Shown: positions 27,049-35,384 of the stretch, piece by piece
Numbering within the stretch: the first letter of the stretch is position 1
Layout: each line of letters opens with the position of its first letter
DNA from: Sediminibacterium sp.
GTDB taxonomy: Bacteria > Bacteroidota > Bacteroidia > B-17B0 > Aurantibacillaceae
Assembly (NCBI GenBank): GCA_030054095.1
Contig: JASGCO010000003.1
Coordinates: 1 to 64,000 of the forward strand
DNA: 64,000 bases
Direction: 5' to 3'
Translations under genes and position numbers: made by a program
Notes under the pieces: generated by a model
Told to the model about the DNA's origin: nothing
The model's input: only the letters and a program-made list of their open reading frames with translations
Database searches by the model: none

Positions 27049-28638
27049 CTACTCTTTTACAAACTTCAACACTTCGTTCTTTCCATTGCTTTGTATAGTA
27101 ACAAAATACAATCCTGAAGCCCAATTGGTAAGGTCTATGTTAAATACTGTACCCGCTCCATTAAACCGTTTTACTTCACGCCCCTGGGCGTCCATAATTG
27201 CGATGGAATATACTTCCTGTTCCTTTAATTTTACGGTAATGACACTACTGGCTGGCGATGGATAAACGATTGATGAAGACCATACGGCTGCTTTCCTTTC
27301 TTCTTCTCCAAGCACGATACTACAATAATTAAACGAAAGCCCTCCGGGGACTGATGTTACCGATGGGGTTAAAACGGATGATGTGAATGCTGCCTGAACT
27401 GGAGAGACGGGTGCTGTTCCTCCAAATGCACCTGTGTATGAAACCACCGGGAATCCGCAATTAGAATTGGTACACAGCGCCGCAATGCCTTGTGAAAAAC
27501 TCTGAATACAAACTGGCGGCGAATTAACATCAAATAGATTAACCAATCCTCCCGGCGAATTGAAATCAACTGTTTCGACAAAAACAGACTGATCGTAAAA
27601 TGGTAATATGAATAAACTGGCGAATTGGGAAGTTAGTGTATTTGTTTGCAGTCCTGTTAAACGGTTAAAGGCCGGATCGAGTGTTATAAACGTATAACGT
27701 GGCTGAACAGGAGATGTGGCAGTGAACATTGGGGGAATTAAAAAAGATACATTTCCGTTTTTTGTTTCATTAAGTGACCAGCGGGCACTGTTAAAGCAAT
27801 TCGGCAAGGTAAATGTGCCTATCATTCCGGAAGTGTTCAGTTTACGTAAGACAGAATATTCTGATCCGGGAATGTAATAAGAGCTGGCAATGTAAACGTC
27901 ATTTGGATTAAGTTGTGACTTATAAAATTTATACGTTTCGTAGAGGCCGTTGAAATTATCAACCAAACGCAATGTTCCGTTGTGCTGATGGGTTTGCGAG
28001 TTATACTGAAACAGATATACTTTGTGAGAGCCAGTACCGGATACACTTTTGGTTTTTACAAGAAAATTATAATATCCGGCTGAATCATTTATCAGATTAA
28101 AATGTTCAATCGCTTCTGTTTGTGTTTGTATCAAGACATTCTGCTGGAGTATATTTCCGTTAGTATCCAGTTCTAAACAAAACGCGCTGGAACTCATAAA
28201 ACCACTGGTTCCACTTAGCAATAAATTATTGTTACGGTTCAACAGTAACTGATCAAAATAAGCTCCCTCTGTAATCTGGTTTATTCCATTGTGGTACGTG
28301 TAAGTACCGAATTGTTTAACCCAGACCACATTGCCGGTTTGCGCATTCATTTTTCCTATTATGTTAACGGCTCCCTTAAAAAACAAGCTCCCCGTTTTAG
28401 ATAACAGAATATTATTAATAGAAAAACCATTAAATTTCCGGGTCCATAGTACGTTCTTATGCTTATCAATCTTCATTAATTCTCCTCCAAAAAAACGATA
28501 GACCGCGCTATCGGGGCCTGCCACCGGTGTATAGACATTACCGGCCGATTCATTGAGATAGGGCATTCCGGTTTGTGCCTTAACCCCACTTGTAAGCTGC
28601 GATAAAACAGCAACGAAAAGTAAAATTGCTTTTTTCAT
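27049..28638 (-). CDS. T9SS-secreted beta-propeller-like protein, paralogue B
   Basis: 529 residues, the sister of the next gene downstream: signal peptide (ending SGVKAQ), TGMPYLNESAGN, GPDSAVYRFFGGELMKIDKHK and the blade motif KTGSLFF followed by GNVVWVKQF, then a type A C-terminal domain (IVYPSPASSVITVKL ... WASGLYFVTIQS ... VLKFVKE). Shared order and length with 25301-26893 show a tandem duplication, but many substitutions and indels show it is old. Function unknown. No promoter match was seen in the 90 bp upstream. Confidence 0.8.
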   Translation of the reverse strand: MKKAILLFVAVLSQLTSGVKAQTGMPYLNESAGNVYTPVAGPDSAVYRFFGGELMKIDKHKNVLWTRKFNGFSINNILLSKTGSLFFKGAVNIIGKMNAQTGNVVWVKQFGTYTYHNGINQITEGAYFDQLLLNRNNNLLLSGTSGFMSSSAFCLELDTNGNILQQNVLIQTQTEAIEHFNLINDSAGYYNFLVKTKSVSGTGSHKVYLFQYNSQTHQHNGTLRLVDNFNGLYETYKFYKSQLNPNDVYIASSYYIPGSEYSVLRKLNTSGMIGTFTLPNCFNSARWSLNETKNGNVSFLIPPMFTATSPVQPRYTFITLDPAFNRLTGLQTNTLTSQFASLFILPFYDQSVFVETVDFNSPGGLVNLFDVNSPPVCIQSFSQGIAALCTNSNCGFPVVSYTGAFGGTAPVSPVQAAFTSSVLTPSVTSVPGGLSFNYCSIVLGEEERKAAVWSSSIVYPSPASSVITVKLKEQEVYSIAIMDAQGREVKRFNGAGTVFNIDLTNWASGLYFVTIQSNGKNEVLKFVKE

Positions 28639-28858
28639 AACCTGATTTTTAGTGTTTATACCTTTTTAGCTAAAGCAAAAACCTTCTTACACACATGACT
28701 CAAAATCAACTTTCTGCAACATCACTTAGTTAGTGCTTTCGGAATAAAACTACACCTTGCTTCTCCCAAAAAAAACAGGCATTAAACAAGTGGCTGTATT
28801 TTCTTAATAATTGGCAGAATACATCACTTTTTAATTTCACCCAAGCCGTTCTAACTGG

Positions 28859-29020
28859 CCGAGCGGTTGAAGTGGCAGCCTTGCGCGGGCTTTTGCGTGT
28901 TTTTGCGCGAGCGAGGAGGGGGCAAAAGCCTTGTAGGCTTTTGAGCCGGATTGGAGCCAAGGCAGAAGCCACCGGAGCCGTAGCAAAAGCCGCAAAAGTC
29001 AAGCAAGCTATAACGGAAAA
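28859..29020 (+). repeat. Interspersed GC-rich repeat element, copy 3 (diverged)
   Basis: This segment of the 519-bp gene-free region 28639-29157 carries the same ordered blocks as the 387-bp repeats: GCGGTTGAAGTGGCAGCCTTGCG, TTTTGCGCGAGCGAGGAGG, AGAAGCCACCGGAGCCG, GCAAAAGCCGCAAA and CAAGCAAGCTATAACGG. It also has an internal inverted repeat AAAAGCC...GGCTTTT. It lacks the GGGGGCACG end. Nothing else was identified in the gap; the open frame across it is a by-product of high GC. Confidence 0.75.
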
Positions 29021-29157
29021 CGTGGTTTTTAGTGTTGATAGTGGGAAGGGAAAACGTCCCCTGAACTTAAATCAGAATCATGTAACAATAACTATAAAGA
29101 ATCTATGCTTTTGAAGGAGAACTGCTTTAAGTAAAAAAAATACACTTACGCAATGGC

Positions 29158-30045
29158 TTAGAAAATATGTTTTTCGGCATGATACGATGAGCGCACCAGC
29201 GGGCCACTTTCTACAAAGCGAAATCCTTTATCGAGCGCGTAGGCTTTGTATTTTGCAAACTCATCGGGATGTACAAAACGCGCTACAGGTAAGTGCTTAG
29301 GCGTGGGCTGAAGGTATTGTCCTATGGTTAACACATCGCATTTTACGGCAGCCAGATCGTTAATGGTTTCGTAAATTTCAGCTTCGGTTTCTCCCAATCC
29401 AACCATTAAGCCACTTTTGGTTTTTACACCGGCTTCATCCAGGCGCTTTAATACTTCCATGCTACGGTCGTACTTGGCCTGTATGCGCACCTGCGCCGTT
29501 AAGCGGCGCACCGTTTCAATATTATGCGATACAATATCGGGTTGCACATCAATGATGCGCTGTAAATTATCCCACTTCCCTGCAAAATCGGGAATCAGAC
29601 ATTCAAATTTGGTTTCAGGACTAAGCTCCCGAATGGCTTTTATGGTTTCCGCCCAAATAATAGAACCGCCATCTTTCAGATCATCGCGATCCACACTGGT
29701 AATAACACAGTGTTTTACGCCCATTAATTTAACGGAGTTGGCTACGCGCTTAGGTTCATCCCAGTCAGCTGGTTTGGGTTTACCGGTAGCTACCGCGCAG
29801 AAGCCACAACTACGGGTACAGATATTTCCTAATATCATAAACGTGGCAGTTCCAGCCCCCCAGCACTCACCCATGTTTGGGCAATTTCCACTTTCGCAGA
29901 TGGTGTGCAGTTTATGTTTGGAAACGATGTTTCTTACATTTACATAATCCTGACCGGTTGGGAGTTTAACCCTTAACCAATCTGGTTTTTTAATTTTCTG
30001 AGGTGTTTCCGCAACTGTTACCTGCTCGTCTGACTTCACTTCCAT
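29158..30045 (-). CDS. lipA: Lipoyl synthase
   Basis: 295 residues from the ATG at 30045, which follows the stop of the preceding gene by one base; the longer open frame would overlap that gene. C50-x4-C55-x5-C61 ([12 protein letters not shown]) binds the auxiliary iron-sulfur cluster, C76-x3-C80-x2-C83 (CTRSCGFC) is the radical SAM cluster, and the C-terminal RSSYHA motif is diagnostic. The enzyme inserts two sulfur atoms into octanoyl groups on lipoate-dependent enzymes such as pyruvate dehydrogenase. It is probably cotranscribed with the conserved exported protein upstream. Confidence 0.97.
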   Translation of the reverse strand: MEVKSDEQVTVAETPQKIKKPDWLRVKLPTGQDYVNVRNIVSKHKLHTICESGNCPNMGECWGAGTATFMILGNICTRSCGFCAVATGKPKPADWDEPKRVANSVKLMGVKHCVITSVDRDDLKDGGSIIWAETIKAIRELSPETKFECLIPDFAGKWDNLQRIIDVQPDIVSHNIETVRRLTAQVRIQAKYDRSMEVLKRLDEAGVKTKSGLMVGLGETEAEIYETINDLAAVKCDVLTIGQYLQPTPKHLPVARFVHPDEFAKYKAYALDKGFRFVESGPLVRSSYHAEKHIF

Positions 30046-30046
30046 G

Positions 30047-30802
30047 TTAGAACCACTTTTTACCGAACACAAATCCGGCATGTACGGTAAGTATTAAATT
30101 TTCTTTGGGATTACGGGCCATGATGGGTAATCCTACCGGATAAAAATCGGCTGATACGCCTACTTCAAACGCCCTTACCATGTAGGACAGCGGCGCATAT
30201 TCAAAACTCAGGTTTACACGGGCGTTAATGGCGGGATATACTTTGGTTTCCGCCAATCCATCCATAAACGTTCCTTTACCAATTACAGAATCTTGTGTAA
30301 ACGTGGCGCTGTTAAACGGAACCGACTTCTGTGTAAATCCGTTTACCGCGTCGCCTCTGAATATCTGAACGTAATAGGGCTTTGCTAATGCAGCGGTTGC
30401 ACCTAATAAATAATGTACCCGTATCTCAATCGCTTTACGATCGGCTTTTTTAAAAATAGCCTGTTGAATTCCGATCCCGGCCCGAAGGCAATATACCGAA
30501 TTGAGTTTCCCATATACAAAACGTTTATTGTTTTCGGCAGTACCGGTCACTTTTATTTCTTTAGGATGCCGTAATGTGGTAAATTCTATATCCAGTACCG
30601 ATTTATTTTTAGCAGTAACATGCTTTAATCGCCTGTAAGAAGCACCTATGCCCCGGGAATGAATGAAAATTTTACCGTTTGCTTCATTTTTGAACAACAC
30701 ATTTACATCCTGTCCGCTATTGATCATATCGATAGCGCTTTGCGAAAACGCCGTATGAACCGATACAAAGGTTAACAAACTTAACAATAGCTTTTTGAAC
30801 AT
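30047..30802 (-). CDS. Conserved exported protein upstream of lipA, probable outer-membrane protein
   Basis: 251 residues with a signal peptide (ending HTAFSQ) and a beta-rich body with alternating patterns and a C-terminal aromatic end ([11 protein letters not shown]), compatible with an outer-membrane barrel ending in Phe. It lies one base before lipA and under a promoter that leaves almost no leader. I do not recognise a named family. Despite the coupling to lipA, nothing in the sequence suggests a role in lipoate metabolism. Confidence 0.7.
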   Translation of the reverse strand: MFKKLLLSLLTFVSVHTAFSQSAIDMINSGQDVNVLFKNEANGKIFIHSRGIGASYRRLKHVTAKNKSVLDIEFTTLRHPKEIKVTGTAENNKRFVYGKLNSVYCLRAGIGIQQAIFKKADRKAIEIRVHYLLGATAALAKPYYVQIFRGDAVNGFTQKSVPFNSATFTQDSVIGKGTFMDGLAETKVYPAINARVNLSFEYAPLSYMVRAFEVGVSADFYPVGLPIMARNPKENLILTVHAGFVFGKKWF

Positions 30803-30806
30803 AAAT

Positions 30807-30814
30807 CAAAATTA
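30807..30814 (-). promoter_or_regulatory. Predicted -7 element directly before the start codon (lipA operon)
   Basis: On the minus strand TAATTTTG (exact TAnnTTTG) ends four bases before the ATG at 30802, predicting a leaderless message. Confidence 0.6.
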
Positions 30815-30880
30815 CGAAATAATAGTATTACATTTAAACTCTTTAAGTGTTAATACCTTATAAAAGTAAAAACAAATTTC

Positions 30881-31291
30881 ATGCTAACAAGTTCAGTTCA
30901 ATATACCGGCAGTTTACGCACTCTGGCCGTGCATCTGCAAAGTGGTAAGGAAATAGTTACCGATGCGCCAAAAGATAATCACGGTTTGGGCGAGGCCTTT
31001 TCGCCAACCGATCTTACGGCTACTTCACTGGCCTGCTGTATGATTTCCATTATGGGTATAGTAGCCAAAAAGGACAATATGACTCCTCCGGATAGCGCTA
31101 AGGCCGATGTTTTAAAGGTTATGTACACCGAGCCCCGCAGAATAGGAGAGATTCATGTTACGATTACCATGCCGGCTCTTAATTACAGCGAAAAGGAAAA
31201 GAAAATATATGAAAATGCTGCTCATACCTGCCCGGTGGCCAAAAGTTTGCACCCCGATATTAAACAGGTGATAATTTTTATCTGGCCTTAA
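30881..31291 (+). CDS. OsmC family peroxiredoxin-like protein
   Basis: 136 residues, the normal OsmC size. The first active-site Cys region is TATSLACCMISIMGIVAKK and the second is AHTCPVAKSL; in OsmC/Ohr proteins the paired Cys reduce organic hydroperoxides. The preceding GLGEAFSPTDL is also conserved. Cytoplasmic. It lies 55 bp upstream of the MFS gene. It has a double Cys at the first site (CC), so the exact nucleophile is not certain. Confidence 0.87.
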   Translation: MLTSSVQYTGSLRTLAVHLQSGKEIVTDAPKDNHGLGEAFSPTDLTATSLACCMISIMGIVAKKDNMTPPDSAKADVLKVMYTEPRRIGEIHVTITMPALNYSEKEKKIYENAAHTCPVAKSLHPDIKQVIIFIWP

Positions 31292-31346
31292 ACTTAAAAC
31301 AAGTTCTCATCTTCCATCCCTTGCTGATTTTCAGATAATAAGTATT

Positions 31347-32543
31347 ATGCCCAGAAAAGAAATCGTCTTATTGCTGCTGCTGGCTTTTGTTCAATTTACC
31401 GGAATCGTAGATTTTATGATTTTAATGCCCTTAAAACCAAAACTAACGGAAATCTGGGGCATTACACCAAAACAATTTGGATTTGCCGTATTTGCATTTG
31501 GCTTGGGAGCCTTTTTATCGTCTCTGTTTTTTGTTAACAAGGTAGATAATTATGACCGTAAAAAAGTTTTAGCGTTTGTATATGGAGGCTTTACACTTGG
31601 TACCTTTTTTTGCGGATGGGCCACAAGTTTCGAAATGCTGGTATTGGCACGCTTTTTAACCGGTGTATTTGGCGGCATTTCAGGAAGTGTTATTCAAAGT
31701 ATTGTTGGCGATGCCATACCCGTACAACGGCGTGGTCAGGCCATGGGTATTCTGATGATGGGTTTTGCGCTGGCAAGCGTGTTAGGTGTTCCCGGAGGGC
31801 TTTATCTGGCCGGACATTTCAATTGGTACACGCCTTTCCTTTTCCTTGGTTTACTTTGCGTTTTTGTTTTTGTTGGCATCCTGTTTATTATTCCTTCCTT
31901 TACGGCGCATCTGGCTACTGCAAAAAAACAAAGCTTTACGGCCATTATGCGCACCATTTTGAGCGATACAAACCGAAGAAGAGCTCTTTTACTCACTTTC
32001 CTGACGATGCCTTCCCATTTTTTCATTATCCCGTTTCTCACCGATTTTTTCACTAAAAACCTTGGTTTCGATTACGCTACTACTGTTCCTTTTGTGTATG
32101 TAGTAGGCGGTTTATTAACCGTTATAACATCGCCCTTAATAGGAAAATTAAGCGATAAAATCGGACGCTTTAAAGTACTGGCGGTGCTTTCCGTTCTTAC
32201 AAGTGTTCCCATGCTTATTATTCCAAATCTCGACACTACCAGTAAAATTATATTACTGGCGGCCAGTTCTTCCCTCTTTATTTTCAGCGGGTCGCGAATG
32301 ATTATTGTAATGGCTCATGTTACCTCAACTGTTGAACCCAGAATCCGGGGTGCCTTTCTTATTGTAAATTCTGCTGTTCAGCAATTTGGAACTTCTATTG
32401 CCTCTTTGATTGGTGGTTTTGTTGTTTGGGCATTACCCGACGGACAACTGGTTAATTATCCTTACCTGGGCATCCTAGCTCTGGCATTTACAGCTATTGT
32501 TCTTGTTTTATTCAGAACGGTAAAAGTATCTGCCAATAGTTAA
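31347..32543 (+). CDS. MFS transporter, DHA1-like
   Basis: 398 residues with 12 predicted membrane helices in two sets of six. The N-terminal half begins FVQFTGIVDFMILMPL; the loop after helix 2 (NKVDNYDRKKVLAF) is the MFS A-motif region, and IGKLSDKIGRFKVL is its counterpart in the second half. It resembles drug/sugar efflux antiporters of the AraJ/DHA1 group. The substrate cannot be inferred. It lies upstream of a DinB-TetR pair, separated by a terminator-like hairpin. Confidence 0.88.
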   Translation: MPRKEIVLLLLLAFVQFTGIVDFMILMPLKPKLTEIWGITPKQFGFAVFAFGLGAFLSSLFFVNKVDNYDRKKVLAFVYGGFTLGTFFCGWATSFEMLVLARFLTGVFGGISGSVIQSIVGDAIPVQRRGQAMGILMMGFALASVLGVPGGLYLAGHFNWYTPFLFLGLLCVFVFVGILFIIPSFTAHLATAKKQSFTAIMRTILSDTNRRRALLLTFLTMPSHFFIIPFLTDFFTKNLGFDYATTVPFVYVVGGLLTVITSPLIGKLSDKIGRFKVLAVLSVLTSVPMLIIPNLDTTSKIILLAASSSLFIFSGSRMIIVMAHVTSTVEPRIRGAFLIVNSAVQQFGTSIASLIGGFVVWALPDGQLVNYPYLGILALAFTAIVLVLFRTVKVSANS

Positions 32544-32615
32544 TTTTTAATCCTTTCACCTCCCCCACCATAGGTAGGTTTTCGTACTAATGTTAAAAAA
32601 GTAAATTTATTTGGA

Positions 32616-32635
32616 ATAAATAGTCTTCTATTTAT
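32616..32635. promoter_or_regulatory. 20-bp palindrome, candidate TetR operator
   Basis: ATAAATAG and CTATTTAT are perfect 8-bp inverted repeats around TCTT. The palindrome lies 3 bases after a near-consensus -7 element (TTTATTTG, 32605-32612) and 33 bp before dinB-tetR. That is where a repressor would block transcription, and the operon encodes a TetR protein. Confidence 0.4.
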
Positions 32636-32641
32636 AAATTT

Positions 32642-32664
32642 ACGGAACGCTTATTCCGTTTTTT
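32642..32664 (+). terminator. Terminator-like hairpin three bases before the DinB start
   Basis: ACGGAA pairs with TTCCGT around a six-base loop and is followed by six T. It could end the MFS transcript, or lie in the DinB leader and act as an attenuator, since the candidate promoter is upstream of it. Confidence 0.5.
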
Positions 32665-32667
32665 ATA

Positions 32668-33129
32668 ATGAGAGATTATATAGACTATACTTTTCAGGCT
32701 AATCAAATCATTTTAGATACGATTACGAACCATACCATTACTGATGAAAAAATTCTCAGGACAATGAGTCATATTGTTTTATCGGCACAATCTATCATTT
32801 CGCAAATAAAACAAGAACCTGCCCAGGAAGAAACATTTGTAATACGGCCAACAAAAGAATTGATTGCCATAAACCGGGAGAACAAGGAAAATCTATTGAT
32901 CTTACTGGAACAAATGCCACAAAACACCATGATTCCTTTTACGGGTAAAGATGGAAGGGATTTATCAAACTGCCTGCACGATTTTATGCACCACTTATTT
33001 TTTCACGCGGCACATCACCGCGGACAAATCAGTATGCTGTTAAGCGAACGGGTAAAACTTCCGGCCGAGATCAACTATATCGCTTTTTCCGCTAAACACA
33101 AACAATTAAAATCTAAAGCAAATGCCTAA
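32668..33129 (+). CDS. DinB family protein
   Basis: 153 residues forming a four-helix bundle of the DinB/YfiT type. The metal-binding histidines expected in this family are seen as the first His in TMSHIV and the pair in LFFHAAHHRGQISMLL. Members use a divalent metal and are often thiol transferases or of unknown activity, and commonly occur in stress operons. It overlaps the start of the TetR gene by eight bases, so the two are cotranslated. Confidence 0.85.
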   Translation: MRDYIDYTFQANQIILDTITNHTITDEKILRTMSHIVLSAQSIISQIKQEPAQEETFVIRPTKELIAINRENKENLLILLEQMPQNTMIPFTGKDGRDLSNCLHDFMHHLFFHAAHHRGQISMLLSERVKLPAEINYIAFSAKHKQLKSKANA

Positions 33130-33703
33130 AACAAAACAATTCAATAAAGAAGAAGTGCTCGACAAGGCGTCGGTTATCTTTCAATCTAAAGGATACAATG
33201 GCACTTCTATTGACGACTTGCTTCATGCAACCGGCCTTAGCCGGAGCAGTCTTTACGATACGTTTCAGGACAAACATAATCTGTATCTGGAAGCGCTGAA
33301 TTACTATAAAAGCAAATCCACGCATCCGTTTGAGCAGATAAAAACAAAAAACGTCAACGGACTTAAAAAGATAGAACTATTAATGAGCGGTGTTATTGAT
33401 CACATCACCGCCTCACCCGACACCAATGGCTGCTTAATGGTAAATGCAGCGGCAGAAATGAGTAAACAATGTAAAGAAACATCTAACGTTATTTGTAATG
33501 CCAAAAAAGACATGGAAATGATGATGGATGAATGGGTAAAGATGGGACAGGAAGAAGGACTCATTAACCTGAAACAATCTTCTAAAGCCTATAGTATGTT
33601 TCTTTACAATACCATTTGCGGACTCAGAGTAATGAGTCAAAGCGGTGCCGATAAAAAGGAATTGGAAAGCATAGCCAAAGTGGCTCTTCAAAGTATTAAA
33701 TAA
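33122..33703 (+). CDS. TetR/AcrR family transcriptional regulator
   Basis: 193 residues. The N-terminal helix-turn-helix is typical: VLDKASVIFQSKGYNGTSIDDLL followed by TGLSRSSLYDTFQDKHNLYLEAL. The C-terminal ligand-binding domain includes a Cys (NGCLMVNAAAEM), as in the YcdC/RutR-like group in which it is often labelled TetR_C_11. It likely autoregulates the dinB-tetR operon through the palindrome at 32616. Other possible targets are the MFS transporter upstream and the thioesterase-thiolase pair downstream. Confidence 0.9.
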   Translation: MPKTKQFNKEEVLDKASVIFQSKGYNGTSIDDLLHATGLSRSSLYDTFQDKHNLYLEALNYYKSKSTHPFEQIKTKNVNGLKKIELLMSGVIDHITASPDTNGCLMVNAAAEMSKQCKETSNVICNAKKDMEMMMDEWVKMGQEEGLINLKQSSKAYSMFLYNTICGLRVMSQSGADKKELESIAKVALQSIK

Positions 33704-33734
33704 AGGGTTACTGAATAAATTATTAATTTCGCGC

Positions 33735-34148
33735 ATGCCTTCAGCGGAAGAAATTGTTACACGTATGTTTGAAAAAGACGCCTTTAGCCAATGGTTGGGA
33801 ATCGAACGCTTGGCTGTTAAAGAAGGATACTGTCTTTTAAAGCTCAGGGTCAGGGAAGATATGCTGAATGGCTTTGGTATTGCGCATGGTGGCATAACGT
33901 ATTCACTAGCCGATAGCGCTCTGGCATTTGCCTCTAATTCAAAGGGAAGACAGGCAGTGAGCATAGAAACTTCCATTTCTCACATTCAGAAAACAAAAGC
34001 CGGAGATTGTATTGTAGCGGAAGCCAAAGAACTAGAACGGAATCAAAAACTGGCACATTATGAAGTACGCCTGTACGATGAAGCTACGAAGCATACGGTT
34101 GCGTTATTTAAAGGAATTGTATATTTAAGTTCTAAAAACTGGGATTAA
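33735..34148 (+). CDS. PaaI-like hotdog-fold thioesterase
   Basis: 137 residues of the hotdog fold with the 4HBT/PaaI signature FGIAHGGITYSLADSALAFASN, where the Asp of LADSA and His-Gly-Gly are characteristic. Such enzymes hydrolyse acyl-CoA, in phenylacetate catabolism to rescue stalled hydroxyphenylacetyl-CoA. It lies one base before the thiolase gene, so the pair is likely cotranscribed. A near-consensus -7 element TAATTTCG (33724-33731) ends three bases before the ATG, which would make it leaderless. I cannot tell whether it is PaaI proper. Confidence 0.82.
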   Translation: MPSAEEIVTRMFEKDAFSQWLGIERLAVKEGYCLLKLRVREDMLNGFGIAHGGITYSLADSALAFASNSKGRQAVSIETSISHIQKTKAGDCIVAEAKELERNQKLAHYEVRLYDEATKHTVALFKGIVYLSSKNWD

Positions 34149-34149
34149 A

Positions 34150-35358
34150 ATGATTAAACAAGCATATATTGTTGGCGGTGTAAGAACCGCCATTGGAAAT
34201 TTTGGAGGCACTTTGTCTGCAGTGCGTACAGACGATTTAGCGACACTGGTTTTAAAAGCCTTAAAAGAAAAACATCCGGGGGTTGATTTTTCGGAAGTGG
34301 GCGATGTTATTCTGGGCTGTGCCAATCAGGCGGGAGAAGATAACCGGAATGTAGCCCGTATGGCTTTATTAATGGCCGGCTTACCGGTTAATGTTCCGGG
34401 GCAAACCGTAAACCGTCTTTGTGCCAGTGGCTTAAGCGCTGCCATAGATGCGGCACGAGCCATTATGTTAGGAGACTCATCGCTGATGATTGCGGGAGGT
34501 GTGGAGAATATGACCCGCGGGCCCTTGGTAATGAGTAAAGCGTCTTCGGCCTACGGGCGCGACCAGCAACTTTATGATAGTAGTTTTGGTTGGCGTTTTG
34601 TGAATCCGCTAATGAAAGAACTATACGGGGTAGATGCCATGGGTGAAACGGCCGAAAATGTGGCCGCTCAGTTTAATATATCGCGTGACGATCAGGATCG
34701 GTTTGCGCTCTGGAGTCAGCAAAAAGCGGCAAAAGCCATAAGCAGCGGCCGTTTGGCGAAAGAGATTGTACCGGTGAGCATTCCGCAACGTAAAGGCGAT
34801 CCATTGGTATTTGATACGGATGAATTTGCCAAACCATCCAGCACACTGGAAGGACTTACCAAATTAAAAGCGTCGTTTAAAAAGGACGGATCGGTTACCG
34901 CCGGAAATTCGAGCGGCTTAAACGATGGAGCCGCCGCTATGCTACTTGCCGGAGAAGATGCTTTGAAAAAGTATAGTCTGAAACCACTGGCTCGTATTGT
35001 ATCTATGGGCGTTACGGGTGTGGAACCTCGTATCATGGGCATTGGCCCGGTTGAAGCCGCTAATCAGGCCTTAAAAAAAGCCGGCCTTACGTTTAATGAC
35101 CTGGGGGTTATTGAACTGAATGAAGCATTTGCCGCGCAAAGCCTGGGTTGTTCCCGTTCGTGGGGCATTGCTGATAATGATGAGCGTTTGAATATTAATG
35201 GTGGTGCCATTGCTTTAGGACATCCATTAGGGATGAGCGGAGCCCGTATTTTAAACAGCGCGGCTATGGAGTTACACATACAAAACAAACAATACGCGTT
35301 AGCCACCATGTGCATAGGAGTAGGACAAGGTTACGCTGTTGTGATTGAAAAATGTTAG
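34150..35358 (+). CDS. Acyl-CoA thiolase, 3-oxoadipyl-CoA thiolase-like (PcaF/PaaJ)
   Basis: 402 residues, full length. Nucleophilic Cys in VNRLCASGLSA, then ENMTRGPLVM, the His region NEAFAAQ, GGAIALGHPLGMSGARI with the conserved His, and the second Cys in ATMCIGVGQGYAVVIE. The close match to the GCANQAGEDNRNVARMA opening motif and the GWRFVNPLMKELYG region is typical of the PcaF/PaaJ group, which cleaves 3-oxoadipyl-CoA at the end of phenylacetate or protocatechuate degradation. The PaaI neighbour supports that, but the rest of the paa genes are not in this window, so a general fatty-acid thiolase is possible. Confidence 0.85.
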   Translation: MIKQAYIVGGVRTAIGNFGGTLSAVRTDDLATLVLKALKEKHPGVDFSEVGDVILGCANQAGEDNRNVARMALLMAGLPVNVPGQTVNRLCASGLSAAIDAARAIMLGDSSLMIAGGVENMTRGPLVMSKASSAYGRDQQLYDSSFGWRFVNPLMKELYGVDAMGETAENVAAQFNISRDDQDRFALWSQQKAAKAISSGRLAKEIVPVSIPQRKGDPLVFDTDEFAKPSSTLEGLTKLKASFKKDGSVTAGNSSGLNDGAAAMLLAGEDALKKYSLKPLARIVSMGVTGVEPRIMGIGPVEAANQALKKAGLTFNDLGVIELNEAFAAQSLGCSRSWGIADNDERLNINGGAIALGHPLGMSGARILNSAAMELHIQNKQYALATMCIGVGQGYAVVIEKC

Positions 35359-35384
35359 GCCCTCCTCTTCTATAACTAAGCATC

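Noticed and set aside
28859..28880. tRNA-Ser/Leu-like start (GGCCGAGCGGTTGAAG)
   Set aside because: It resembles a D arm, but no anticodon or T arm follows, and the segment is explained by the interspersed repeat blocks seen in the other copies.
28872..29114. 80-codon plus-strand ORF in the lipA-distal gap
   Set aside because: It coincides with repeat copy 3 and has an Arg/Ala-rich composition expected from a GC-rich repeat.
28639..29157. Hidden RNA gene or small ORF in the 519-bp gap
   Set aside because: Apart from repeat copy 3, no ORF with protein-like features or tRNA/rRNA signature was found.
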